A DNA stretch of 38,859 bases from M1-B18 sp048264125. Lineage in GTDB: Bacteria; Bacillota; Clostridia; Peptostreptococcales; Natronincolaceae. This document shows positions 15,525 to 23,275 of the stretch, in pieces. Location of the stretch: contig JBLXDM010000017.1 of NCBI GenBank assembly GCA_048264125.1, positions 1 to 38,859 on the forward strand, in the 5' to 3' direction. The notes beneath the pieces were generated by a model. That model saw only the letters and a program-made list of their open reading frames with translations. It had not been told where the DNA came from and ran no database searches. Position numbers and translations under genes: made by a program. Every line of letters begins with the position of its first letter. Position 1 is the stretch's first letter.

Positions 15525-16115
15525 TTAGTTTTGCCGATCATTATCGACCTTTAATAAATCAATAAACCAATGGGGTTCCGGGTAAGGCGTGTCAGGATTA
15601 AGGGCAATCATTTCCATATACGCTTGTATGGAAAGCCAAAATGACAATGCTAAAGCCACAGGATTTCCTTTGCGGATTATTCCTTGACACTGCCCTTCTT
15701 CAATGAGTTCAATTGACTTCACGATGACATTGTTTTGTTGGAGTTTATCTTTTATGTTATTTGACAGATTGGGATTACGTTGCGCTTGGTTCATCAGCAC
15801 AAATAATTCCGCGGTATAATGGTTGTCCTTTGCCATATCAAAGATGTGTTTTGCAGCCTTCAGAAAATAATCGAGAGGGTCATAATATTGAGGAAAATAT
15901 TGCCCTGTACGGCCAGAAAGTCCAATGCTAATTAATTCCTCATGTAAAAGCTCGATTGACCCAAAGTAATGATACAGCAACCCAACACTCATTCCTGTCT
16001 TTTCTGCAATATCATTTATTTTTGTTGCTTCATACCCTTTACGGATAAAAATACTCAATCCAGCCTTTAGAATATCTTGCCGTCGTTTTTCTTTTTGCTC
16101 TTTTCTTACAGTCAT
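15525..16115 (-). CDS. TetR-family transcriptional regulator
   Basis: 196 residues. The N-terminal helix-turn-helix is clear (ILKAGLSIFIRKGYEATKIN, then DIAEKTGMSVGLLYHYFGS), and the rest is an all-helical ligand domain. It is the first gene of a two-gene unit with the extended SDR. An imperfect dyad at 16133-16165 lies just upstream and could be its operator, which would mean autoregulation. The ligand is unknown. Confidence 0.88.
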   Translation of the reverse strand: MTVRKEQKEKRRQDILKAGLSIFIRKGYEATKINDIAEKTGMSVGLLYHYFGSIELLHEELISIGLSGRTGQYFPQYYDPLDYFLKAAKHIFDMAKDNHYTAELFVLMNQAQRNPNLSNNIKDKLQQNNVIVKSIELIEEGQCQGIIRKGNPVALALSFWLSIQAYMEMIALNPDTPYPEPHWFIDLLKVDNDRQN

Positions 16116-16132
16116 TTTTACACATCCAATTC

Positions 16133-16165
16133 ATTAAAATTATTTTCATTGAATATTATTTTAAT
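16133..16165. promoter_or_regulatory. Candidate TetR operator
   Basis: ATTAAAATTAT (16133-16143) and ATTATTTTAAT (16155-16165) are inverted with 10 of 11 positions matching, 18-50 nt upstream of the TetR start. Low base complexity lowers confidence. Confidence 0.4.
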
Positions 16166-16412
16166 AATTATACCACCTTTATAAACCTAGGTCAAGGGCC
16201 CTTTTATCAACGCAGCCCCGGCATCAAGCTGTCTATTCCCATATGTATAGCTTAAACGAGCATGTCTATCAAATATCATTAATTAGCCTTTTCCCTTTAA
16301 ATATCCCATCACACTTGATACACTGTATTTTTTCAATCATGCCCAACGGGATATTTACAATCCCTCCATTCCACTTCGGGCCAACTTTACCCGAAGTACC
16401 GCTATCCACGCA

Positions 16413-16448
16413 AAAGCGCCGCCCATAGTCCCACTAAGGCGGCGCTTT
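16413..16448. terminator. GC-rich hairpin, terminator-like
   Basis: AAAGCGCCGCC and GGCGGCGCTTT make an 11-bp stem with a 14-nt loop. It is flanked by TTTG on the plus side and TTTTGCG on the minus side. No gene ends nearby on either strand, so it may be left over from a lost gene. Confidence 0.5.
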
Positions 16449-16540
16449 GTTGTAGGATGCTTGACATCCACTATCTTAGCATACGTATTGTCAGGAGAAC
16501 CGTCCCCATGACAAGACAATGACAACAATAAAAAATTCTC

Positions 16541-16570
16541 TTGACAAATTAAATGTAGAAGGTATATTAT
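16541..16570 (+). promoter_or_regulatory. Sigma-A type promoter of the Rrf2 gene
   Basis: A consensus TTGACA (16541-16546) is followed by TATATT at 16-nt spacing or TATTAT at 18-nt spacing. The -10 region overlaps the left arm of the operator at 16566-16590, so a bound repressor would block RNA polymerase. Confidence 0.7.
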
Positions 16571-16590
16571 AGATAAATAGAGTCTATAAT
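16566..16590. promoter_or_regulatory. Rrf2-type operator, copy 1
   Basis: ATTATAGA, a 9-nt spacer, then TCTATAAT: a perfect 8-bp dyad between the promoter and the Rrf2 gene. A near-copy precedes the next gene at 17065-17089. Confidence 0.7.
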
Positions 16591-16611
16591 ATACACAAAG
16601 GAGGATGACTT

Positions 16612-17016
16612 ATGAAATATACAAAAGCTACGAATTATGCACTACACATTATGGCCTTTATTGTGAAGCATAATGGAAGTGAAAACCTAAGCCTGCAGCC
16701 TCTTGCTAAACATATGAATGTGTCGCCAACCTATCTTTCTAAGATACTAACCCAGCTGGTAAAAGCAGATTTAATTCAATCCGCACCGGGAATGAATGGT
16801 GGATATAATTTGCGGAAATCAAAAGAAGATATTTCATTTTTTGATGTTATTCAAGCTATCGAAGGCACTGGGGCACTATTTACTTGTGAAATGAGTGATC
16901 AGCGTGATTGTATGCTGGAAAAGGTTATGAGAGAAGCAGAAAATGAAATGGTAGCTTATTTAAAGGATAAAAAAATATACCAAGTAGTAGCTGAACATTC
17001 AACAGCTAGTATCTAA
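16612..17016 (+). CDS. Rrf2-family transcriptional regulator
   Basis: 134 residues. The winged helix is typical: MKYTKATNYALHIMAFI, HMNVSPTYLSKILTQLVKA, and SAPGMNGGYNLRKS. Rrf2 proteins that bind Fe-S clusters (IscR, NsrR) have three cysteines in this region; here only two are seen, in FTCEMSDQRDC, so a thiol or other redox sensor, or a cluster with another ligand, is more likely. AAAGGAGG precedes the ATG. The promoter and operator geometry imply autorepression, and the second operator implies control of the methyltransferase and MATE genes that follow. Confidence 0.9.
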   Translation: MKYTKATNYALHIMAFIVKHNGSENLSLQPLAKHMNVSPTYLSKILTQLVKADLIQSAPGMNGGYNLRKSKEDISFFDVIQAIEGTGALFTCEMSDQRDCMLEKVMREAENEMVAYLKDKKIYQVVAEHSTASI

Positions 17017-17064
17017 GATAGCTGATAATAGTTACATTTAAAATAAGTGCAATTTTTTGCCTTA

Positions 17065-17089
17065 ATTATAGATAAATACAGTCCGCAAT
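17065..17089. promoter_or_regulatory. Rrf2-type operator, copy 2
   Basis: ATTATAGATAAATACAG matches the left arm and spacer of copy 1 at all but one base; the right arm, TCCGCAAT, is degenerate against TCTATAAT. It lies 30-54 nt upstream of the methyltransferase start codon. Confidence 0.6.
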
Positions 17090-17118
17090 ATATATATTAA
17101 ACTCAAGGAGGTTTTCAA

Positions 17119-17769
17119 ATGCATAAAAATCACAATTGTTTACAAGACAAAAAGAAGTTCATGGATAAGGTTGCATTTCTAGATGGAATTCAAAGAAAAC
17201 AGCTTCTTCCGCCTGAGGAGATACTAAATATGCTCTCCATAAAAAAAACCGATAGAATTTTGGATGTCGGCGCTGGATCAGGATACTTGACCCTTCCAAT
17301 TGCTAAAAGGGTGAATGAAACAGTATTTGCACTGGATATGGATAAACGGATGTTAGAGGTAGTACAAGAAAAATCCCATAATGAAAATGTTGACAATATT
17401 GAACTAGTGCATGGAAATATAGAAAATATTCCTTTGCCGGCAGAAAGTGTAAATATTGTGTTGGCCTCACTTATTTTACACGAGGTAAGACCACTACCAA
17501 ATGTACTCCAGCAAATAAACCGTGTATTAAAGACAGATGGACATTTGCTATGCCTAGAGTATGAAAAGGATGAAAATTTTGTACAAGGCCCACCGATGAA
17601 TATTCGTATCCCGTCATCTGTGATGGAGGAGGAATTAGTTAAGGCTGGGTTTAGTGTTGTACAGAAGGTATTTCCCCAGGAGGCCATATATATCATAATT
17701 GCTAAAAAGCAGGAGGTCTTAAAAAATGAAAACAATAAACGATCAATTAGGGACAAAGCCCATAGGTAA
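17119..17769 (+). CDS. Class I SAM-dependent methyltransferase
   Basis: 216 residues with the methyltransferase_11-type core: motif I ILDVGAGSGYLTLPIAKR near residue 48, an acidic residue after strand 2 (FALDMDKRM), motif II ASLILHEVRPL and motif III LKTDGHLLCLEYEK. The substrate cannot be told from sequence. The gene ends inside the MATE gene (44-nt overlap), so the two are coupled, suggesting that a methylated or otherwise modified toxic compound is exported. It follows an Rrf2-type operator and a GGAGG site. Confidence 0.88.
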   Translation: MHKNHNCLQDKKKFMDKVAFLDGIQRKQLLPPEEILNMLSIKKTDRILDVGAGSGYLTLPIAKRVNETVFALDMDKRMLEVVQEKSHNENVDNIELVHGNIENIPLPAESVNIVLASLILHEVRPLPNVLQQINRVLKTDGHLLCLEYEKDENFVQGPPMNIRIPSSVMEEELVKAGFSVVQKVFPQEAIYIIIAKKQEVLKNENNKRSIRDKAHR

Positions 17770-19123
17770 GCTTCTACTAGAATATTCACTACCCGCAGTT
17801 GCAGGTATGCTGGTTAATTCCCTCTACAATCTCGTCGACCGTATTTTTGTGGGCAGGATTGGCACTCTAGCCATGACAGGAATCGGACTTAGTTTACCTT
17901 TTATGGTGATCATTACAGCTATGAGCTCACTTGTTGGTATTGGCGCCTCCGCCATCGTTTCAATGAGGATGGGGGAAAATAGAAATGATGATGCTGAAGC
18001 AGTCATTGGAAATGCTTTCTCCTTAATTACTATGCTAATGATTATCGTCACCTTTATCGGATTGATATTTAAGCTTCCTATTCTCAAGGTGTTTGGCGCT
18101 AGTGATGCAACTATCGGATATGCATCTGAATATATTACGATTATACTTTATGGAACAGTGTTTCAGGGTATCGGGCTAGGGCTAATTAACATCATGAGGG
18201 CAGAAGGAAGCCCTAATAAAGCAATGATTACCGTGGTTGTGGGTACGTTAATCAACATTATACTTGACCCAATTTTAATCTTTACTTTAAATATGGGCAT
18301 TGCAGGGGCAGCATGGGCAACTATTTTTTCTCAATTCGTGTCAACCTTATTAGTTATTGGTCACTTTATTGGCCAAAGGAGCAATTTGAAGCTAAAGATA
18401 AAAAATTTGAAATTGAGATTTTCCGCCACAAAAGATATTCTAAGCATCGGTTTTTCACCCTTCGTTATGCAGCTTGCAGTCGTTCTTGTGAATATTATTT
18501 CTAATAATTCTCTCCGCTTATACGGCGGTGACATAGCTATTGCTGCAATGACTGTTATTAACTCAGTTATGATACTATTCTTGATGTCTGCTATGGGGAT
18601 AACTCAAGGAGCACAGCCCATCATAGGGTATAATTATGGCGCTAAGCAATTTGACCGTGTTAAGAAAACTTTAAAGCTGGAATTGATTTCGGTGTCCGCC
18701 ATCTGTATTTTAACTTTTTTAGCAGTTCAGTTTTTTTCAGAAGCACTGGCCGGAATTTTTACTAATGATCAGAATTTAATTAATGTCGCTAGCCAAGGCA
18801 TGCGAATATTTCTTATGATGATTCCTCTTATTGGGGCTCAAGTTGTTGGAGCAAGTTATTTTCAGGCAATCGGAGAAGCGAAAAAAGCCACTGCTCTTGG
18901 TCTATTAAGGCAGGTAATACTGCTTATACCCTTGCTCCTTATTCTGCCTAGGTTCTTTGGCCTTACAGGGGTATGGGCTTCGGTACCGGTTGCAGATCTC
19001 GCATCCTGCTCAATTGCGAGTTTACTCCTCGTGAAGGAAATGAATCGCCTTAAAAAAAGGAGCTTAAACCCGCAGGTTCAAGGTGGAATCAGTTATGGAA
19101 ATAGTATAGGAAGAATAACTTAA
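17726..19123 (+). CDS. MATE-family multidrug efflux transporter
   Basis: 465 residues, the normal MATE length, with about 12 membrane helices in two repeats. Family hallmarks are PAVAGMLVNSLYNLVDRIFV near residue 24, MRAEGSPNKAM near residue 155 and GAQPIIGYNYGAKQFDR in the second half. It uses an ion gradient to export cationic compounds. The start overlaps the methyltransferase gene, and GGAGG lies 9 nt before the ATG. A strong terminator follows. Control by the upstream Rrf2 protein suggests a response to oxidative, nitrosative or thiol stress (inference). Confidence 0.92.
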   Translation: MKTINDQLGTKPIGKLLLEYSLPAVAGMLVNSLYNLVDRIFVGRIGTLAMTGIGLSLPFMVIITAMSSLVGIGASAIVSMRMGENRNDDAEAVIGNAFSLITMLMIIVTFIGLIFKLPILKVFGASDATIGYASEYITIILYGTVFQGIGLGLINIMRAEGSPNKAMITVVVGTLINIILDPILIFTLNMGIAGAAWATIFSQFVSTLLVIGHFIGQRSNLKLKIKNLKLRFSATKDILSIGFSPFVMQLAVVLVNIISNNSLRLYGGDIAIAAMTVINSVMILFLMSAMGITQGAQPIIGYNYGAKQFDRVKKTLKLELISVSAICILTFLAVQFFSEALAGIFTNDQNLINVASQGMRIFLMMIPLIGAQVVGASYFQAIGEAKKATALGLLRQVILLIPLLLILPRFFGLTGVWASVPVADLASCSIASLLLVKEMNRLKKRSLNPQVQGGISYGNSIGRIT

Positions 19124-19135
19124 CCTTCAATAAAG

Positions 19136-19184
19136 AAAGCCCAGCACTCGGTGTATTCTGTGAACACCAAAGCGCTGGGCTTTT
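19136..19184. terminator. Terminator between MATE and pxpC
   Basis: AAAGCCCAGC (19136-19145) pairs with GCTGGGCTTT (19174-19183), with an inner GGTGT/ACACC helix. TTTT follows on the plus strand. It probably serves the MATE gene and, in reverse, pxpC. Confidence 0.85.
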
Positions 19185-19224
19185 AAGCTGCTGTAGGAGA
19201 CAGTGGTTTTAACCTCAAGCTATA

Positions 19225-20262
19225 TTAGCTTTTCAGTTCCTCCACCATAACCTCATAGGGCTTCCCGTTAACCTTTAAATGAAATTTTCTGCTATTTATA
19301 ACTTCCCGCTCTTTGATAGTACTCTGTTTTTTGAAGGTCTCAATTTTATTTTCCAGCTCTCTGAGTAAACGATGGGCTTCCTCCAGAGCTACCTCTTTAA
19401 ATACAATTTTATCTCCCGGCTTTGCCTGAGCAACCTTAGGCAAATCAACAGTGACTACATTGCCTATCTTTGTATAGCCTCCCGTTGTTTGTCGGTCTGC
19501 CATCATAATAATGGGCTGACCATGGCTTGGAATCTGTATTGCCCCCATAGCAATGCCATCGGAAATAATGTCTCCACCCTTTTTATGCTCAATTTTTTCA
19601 CCTTCAAGCCTGTAGCCCATTCTGTCGCATTCATTGGTGACTGCATATGCATTGCTAAAGAAGGTCTTCACTCCTGCTTCTGTAAAGGCATCGGCCTGAG
19701 GTCCCAAAACTACCTTTAGCTCTATGGTTTGATTGTATTCATACCAGCTTTCCCGAAGCTCTTTTCCTGTCAATAGGTTCAAAGGCTTTCCAGGGTTTCC
19801 GATGGTCAGAATATCCCCCGTCTTTAAGGCCCTGCCCTCATGTCCACCGATGCTTCCTCTGGTAAAGGTGGCCTTGCTTCCCATCAGAATAGGCACCTGG
19901 ATGCCACCGGAGAAGGCGACATAGCTTCTGCATCCGTTTTTGACGCCTCTAAAGGCTAACTTGTCTCCACTTTTTGCCAGGAAGCTTCTCCCCATCGCTA
20001 CAGCATTGCCATTTAACATCGGAAGCAAATCTCCCCCTGTAATGGCAACCACCATATCCTCTAAAAGCTCTATTTCTGGTCCCAGCATAGTGACCTCTAA
20101 AAGCCCTTCGCCTTCATCATTTCCAACTAAAATATTTGCTAATCTCGCAGAAACATTGTCCATAACCCCTGATACGGTAACCCCATATTGCTGATACCCG
20201 CTTCTGCCTAAATCCTGCACCGTCGTCAAAAGTCCTGGTTTTATGATTTTAATTTGTCCCAT
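19225..20262 (-). CDS. pxpC: 5-oxoprolinase subunit C (PxpC/KipA family)
   Basis: 345 residues. The core matches the AHS2 domain of PxpC/KipA: KPGLLTTVQDLGRSGYQQYG at the start, GGIQVPILMGSKATFTRGSI near residue 120, and QPIIMMADRQTTGGYTKIG near 250. With PxpA and PxpB it cleaves 5-oxoproline to glutamate using ATP. The last 27 residues, including FHLKVNGKPYEVMVEE, are not part of the usual KipA core and resemble the first strands of an OadA/GcdC-type biotin carrier domain, without a biotinylation site. The start at ATG 20262 (AGGTGG upstream) overlaps the end of pxpB by 14 nt; ATG 20268 is a close alternative. Confidence 0.9.
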   Translation of the reverse strand: MGQIKIIKPGLLTTVQDLGRSGYQQYGVTVSGVMDNVSARLANILVGNDEGEGLLEVTMLGPEIELLEDMVVAITGGDLLPMLNGNAVAMGRSFLAKSGDKLAFRGVKNGCRSYVAFSGGIQVPILMGSKATFTRGSIGGHEGRALKTGDILTIGNPGKPLNLLTGKELRESWYEYNQTIELKVVLGPQADAFTEAGVKTFFSNAYAVTNECDRMGYRLEGEKIEHKKGGDIISDGIAMGAIQIPSHGQPIIMMADRQTTGGYTKIGNVVTVDLPKVAQAKPGDKIVFKEVALEEAHRLLRELENKIETFKKQSTIKEREVINSRKFHLKVNGKPYEVMVEELKS

Positions 20263-21004
20263 GCTCATCACCACCTTCTTTTTTAGGGTAGCTTTTACAA
20301 TGATAAGCACCTTTTTTCGCTGCTATTTCTATTTCTCTATATTCCTCTTCCCCAATGGCTTTAAAGACAATATAATTTCCTGCCTTCAACAGGATAGGGG
20401 TTTCCCGCTGTGGATCATACAAAAGGACAGGGGTTCTGCCAATCAATTGCCAACCACCGGGACTATCTATGGGATAAATCCCCGTTTGTCCTCCGGCGAT
20501 TCCCACAGAGCCTCCAGTGATTTTTGTTCTGGGGGATTCAAGTCTCGGCGTAGCAATTCTTTCCTCCATCCCACCCAAATAAGGAAATCCTGGCGTGAAT
20601 CCCAGCATATAAATCAAATATTCTTTAGAGGTATGGATTTTTATTACCTCCTCCACCGTCAGCTGATTGTGCTTGGCAACAGTTTCAATATCCGGCCCAT
20701 AATCTCCACCATAGAGTGTGGGGATTTCGATTACCTGTGGTAAGGGCAGCTCAATACTCCCCAATTGCTTTTCCACTTCCTCTAATGTGTTTTTCAGTTC
20801 ATCATAGCTGATTTTTAAAGGATTATAATGTATCATCAATGAGCGATAGGTTGGTACGAATTCCACAATCCCCCTAATATTTTGTGCCTCGATGGCAGCC
20901 GTCATGGTTCGAATTTTATTATTGATTTCTTCAGATATGCCATTGCCAAACTCCATTACCAGCGCCTTATCTCCTGCCATCAGATATTTTGTTTTTTCAT
21001 ACAT
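20249..21004 (-). CDS. pxpB: 5-oxoprolinase subunit B (PxpB/KipI family)
   Basis: 251 residues of the AHS1 domain family. Seen: AGDKALVMEFGN at the start, VEFVPTYRSLMIHYNP near residue 50, and the cyclophilin-like part with YMLGFTPGFPYLGGM and TGIYPIDSPGGWQLIGRTP. It forms a complex with PxpC for ATP-dependent opening of 5-oxoproline. The ATG at 21004 has GGAGG nearby; the longer TTG form from 21019 would begin inside the ribosome site. It overlaps pxpC and follows the NRAMP-like gene by 55 nt. Confidence 0.92.
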   Translation of the reverse strand: MYEKTKYLMAGDKALVMEFGNGISEEINNKIRTMTAAIEAQNIRGIVEFVPTYRSLMIHYNPLKISYDELKNTLEEVEKQLGSIELPLPQVIEIPTLYGGDYGPDIETVAKHNQLTVEEVIKIHTSKEYLIYMLGFTPGFPYLGGMEERIATPRLESPRTKITGGSVGIAGGQTGIYPIDSPGGWQLIGRTPVLLYDPQRETPILLKAGNYIVFKAIGEEEYREIEIAAKKGAYHCKSYPKKEGGDEHGTN

Positions 21005-21059
21005 CAAGGCTACCTCCAATAGAGGTGAACCTATTGGTCCACCCGGATATTTACTTTAT

Positions 21060-22262
21060 TTAAAATAGGTTCTTGATATTTTGTAAAGATACCCAGCCGC
21101 CGTAGGCAGTCAGTATAACAACAATGATTCCAAATACCAATAACCAGGTGGGATGCTTGTACTCTCCCACGATATCCTTCCTTCGTGAAGCCATCAAAAT
21201 AGTACCCAAGGTTACGGGTAAAATCAATCCATTTAACGATCCCGCTAAAACCAGCAGCTTTGCAGGCTGTCCTAGGAAAGTCATAATTACAGTTGATACG
21301 GCAATAAAGCCAATAATAAAGTAGTTTTCATGCTTCGCTATGGTTGTATTTAATGTCTTTAGGAAGGATACAGAAGTATAGGCGGCTCCTACGACAGAGG
21401 TTAATCCAGCTGCACATAATACAATCCCAAAGAATTTATAGCCAATATTGCCGGCACCGTGTAAAAAGGCTGATGCCGCTGGATTAGAAGGATCTAATGT
21501 CAGTCCCTTTGTCACAACCCCCAGAATAGCTAAGAAAAGAAGTACCCTCATAATAGAGGCTAAGCCTATACCCATCAGAGAGCTTCTATTAACCTCCGCT
21601 AAATTTTCCTCCCCAGTAATTCCGGCATCAATTAAACGATGACCTCCTGCAAAGGTGATATATCCGCCTACAGTTCCTCCTACTAGGGTGATAATAGGGA
21701 ATATTAACATGTTTATCCCATCAGGAACAATGGTTTTTGCTACTGCCTCGCCAACAGGTGGATTGGTAGAAAAAGTGACATAGGCCACCAGCAAAATCAT
21801 AAGTCCGCCTAAAATCTTAGTAAACCTGTCCACAAGAGAGCGGGCATCCTTTGCTAAGAAAATGATGATCCCTATAATACCAGCTATAATGGTTCCCAGC
21901 TTAATGTTCATACCAAGAAGTACGTTGAGACCTAGCGCAGCACCACCAACGTTCCCGATATTAAAGGCCAGGCCGCCTAGAGCTACCAATGCAGCTATAA
22001 AATAGCCTAAGCCCGGAACCACCTTATTGGCAATGTCTTGTCCCCTCATGCCTGAAACCCCAATAATCCGCCATATATTCAGCTGTGTTCCAAAGGTTAA
22101 AATAATTGCAATTAAAATAACAAAGCCGAAATTCGCCCCATATCTTTCTGTAAAGGTAGCAGTTTGTGTTAAAAAGCCTGGACCGATAGCGGAGGTTGCC
22201 ATTAGGAAGGCTGCTCCCAGCAACACGCCAAAGTTTTTACTTTTCCCTTGATTCTTTATCAT
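21060..22262 (-). CDS. NRAMP-related transporter of the pxp operon (YcsG-like)
   Basis: 400 residues, about 11 membrane helices, NRAMP/LeuT-fold family. It corresponds in position to ycsG of Bacillus, which lies with ycsF (pxpA) and kipIA (pxpBC). The metal-binding DPGN motif of true NRAMP helix 1 is replaced by GPGF (SAIGPGFLTQTATF), and the MPH motif of helix 6 is replaced by TFAGGHRLIDAG. It is therefore unlikely to carry Mn or Fe and more likely carries an organic substrate such as 5-oxoproline (inference from context). It lies between pxpA (21-nt gap) and pxpB. Confidence 0.85.
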   Translation of the reverse strand: MIKNQGKSKNFGVLLGAAFLMATSAIGPGFLTQTATFTERYGANFGFVILIAIILTFGTQLNIWRIIGVSGMRGQDIANKVVPGLGYFIAALVALGGLAFNIGNVGGAALGLNVLLGMNIKLGTIIAGIIGIIIFLAKDARSLVDRFTKILGGLMILLVAYVTFSTNPPVGEAVAKTIVPDGINMLIFPIITLVGGTVGGYITFAGGHRLIDAGITGEENLAEVNRSSLMGIGLASIMRVLLFLAILGVVTKGLTLDPSNPAASAFLHGAGNIGYKFFGIVLCAAGLTSVVGAAYTSVSFLKTLNTTIAKHENYFIIGFIAVSTVIMTFLGQPAKLLVLAGSLNGLILPVTLGTILMASRRKDIVGEYKHPTWLLVFGIIVVILTAYGGWVSLQNIKNLF

Positions 22263-22283
22263 TGCTTCTCCCCCTTCTCCCTT

Positions 22284-23054
22284 TTATTTGATAAAGCTTG
22301 CCATAGAAACCACTTGTACTTTTTCACCTTCTAATGCTTTTCTTATTTCATTTACAAAGGCCACCGCCTTGGGGTTATCCCCGTGGACACAAATCGTATC
22401 CGCTTGAATCGCTACGTCTTCTCCGTTCACAGCTTCTACTTTACCTTCCTTTACCATACGGATCACCCTTGCTATAGCCTGATGGGTATCATGGATGACG
22501 GCTCCCTCCTGCTTTCTAGAGACCAGTGTCCCGTCAGGGTTATAAGCTCTATCGGCAAACACCTCATTAGCAACCTTTAGACCCTTTGCTGCCCCTGCCT
22601 TGGTTAATTGGCTATTTGCAAGCCCTACCAAAATCATGCCTGCATCCACCTCATAAATGGCTTCTGCAATGGCCCTTGCCAGCACTTCATTCTTGGCTGC
22701 CATATTATACAGCGCACCATGGGGCTTCACATGCTGTATTCTTACTCCTTTGCTTTTTGCAAATGCCCATAAAGCACCTATTTGGTATTTCATATAGGCC
22801 TTTGCTTCTTCCCCCGTTATCACCATCTCTCTTCTTCCAAAGCCCATCAGGTCCAAAAATCCCGGGTGAGCCCCTATAGCTACCCCTTTTTTCGCCGCCA
22901 CTTCAACGATTTTCTCCATGACTACAGGATCACCGGCATGCCATCCACAGGCAATGTTAGCGGAGGAGATGTGCTGAAGCACCTCTTCATCTAAACCCAG
23001 CTTGTAATCGCCAAAGCTCTCGCCTATATCGCTGTTTAAATCCACTTGAAACAT
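22284..23054 (-). CDS. pxpA: 5-oxoprolinase subunit A (PxpA, LamB/YcsF family)
   Basis: 256 residues, the normal length. Hallmarks: VDLNSDIGESFGDYKLG at the N-terminus, SSANIACGWHAGDP near residue 30, VKPHGALYNMA near 115 and VCHGDNPKAV-like VCVHGDNP near 225 (seen as ICVHGDNPKAV). It is the first gene of the pxpA-NRAMP-like-pxpB-pxpC operon for ATP-dependent 5-oxoproline hydrolysis. The ATG at 23054 has AGGAGG 8 nt upstream. A sigma-54 promoter lies 39-54 nt upstream (23093-23108), so expression should depend on an enhancer-binding protein, most likely the NtrC-type regulator next door. Confidence 0.92.
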   Translation of the reverse strand: MFQVDLNSDIGESFGDYKLGLDEEVLQHISSANIACGWHAGDPVVMEKIVEVAAKKGVAIGAHPGFLDLMGFGRREMVITGEEAKAYMKYQIGALWAFAKSKGVRIQHVKPHGALYNMAAKNEVLARAIAEAIYEVDAGMILVGLANSQLTKAGAAKGLKVANEVFADRAYNPDGTLVSRKQEGAVIHDTHQAIARVIRMVKEGKVEAVNGEDVAIQADTICVHGDNPKAVAFVNEIRKALEGEKVQVVSMASFIK

Positions 23055-23092
23055 CCCTTGCACCTCCTTAGTTTTTGTTTCTATAATTAATA

Positions 23093-23108
23093 GCAAGATT
23101 AATGCCAA
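23093..23108 (-). promoter_or_regulatory. Sigma-54 (-24/-12) promoter of the pxp operon
   Basis: On the minus strand the sequence is TTGGCATTAATCTTGC: GG at -24 and GC at -12 separated by exactly 10 nt, close to the TGGCAC-N5-TTGC consensus. The predicted start point is near 23081, ahead of the pxpA ribosome site. It is backed by a sigma-54 activator gene immediately upstream. Confidence 0.8.
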
Positions 23109-23171
23109 CTTTTAAAACGTTGAATATTGTGTATTTTCTAAAAATTAATAGTTTTTATACTTCGTCCTTCG

Positions 23172-23185
23172 TGCGAAATTTCACA
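23172..23185. promoter_or_regulatory. Candidate enhancer site for the NtrC-type regulator
   Basis: TGCGAAATTTCACA is a 14-bp dyad with one mismatched pair, about 65-80 nt upstream of the -24 element. This is a usual place for activator binding at sigma-54 promoters. Confidence 0.45.
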
Positions 23186-23238
23186 TAAATTGATATTATA
23201 AACCTGTGACAAGCTGAAAATAGCCGCAACACAAAAAA

Positions 23239-23271
23239 GAGCGATTCCGCACATATATTGTGGAATCGCTC
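23239..23271 (-). terminator. Intrinsic terminator of the response-regulator gene
   Basis: GAGCGATTCC (23239-23248) pairs with GGAATCGCTC (23262-23271), followed on the minus strand by six T (complement of 23233-23238). It begins 5 nt after the stop codon and separates the regulatory operon from the sigma-54 promoter. Confidence 0.9.
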
Positions 23272-23275
23272 AAAA

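Larger units (their letters stand above)
16116..16611. other. Intergenic region between divergent TetR and Rrf2 genes
   Basis: 496 nt without a supported gene. It holds the TetR-side dyad (16133-16165), a GC-rich hairpin (16413-16448), and the Rrf2 promoter and operator (16541-16590). On the minus strand about 16258-16330 reads MIEKIQCIKCDGIFKG before a stop, a possible CxxC-containing scrap with no ribosome site, which I do not call as a gene. Confidence 0.5.

Noticed and set aside
16243..16428. 61-residue plus-strand frame in the TetR-Rrf2 gap
   Set aside because: No ribosome site, hydrophobic low-information sequence, and it ends within a GC-rich hairpin.
17190..17789. 199-residue minus-strand frame opposite the methyltransferase gene
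   Set aside because: It is the antisense of a clear methyltransferase, is Ser/Phe-rich, and has no family motifs or ribosome site.
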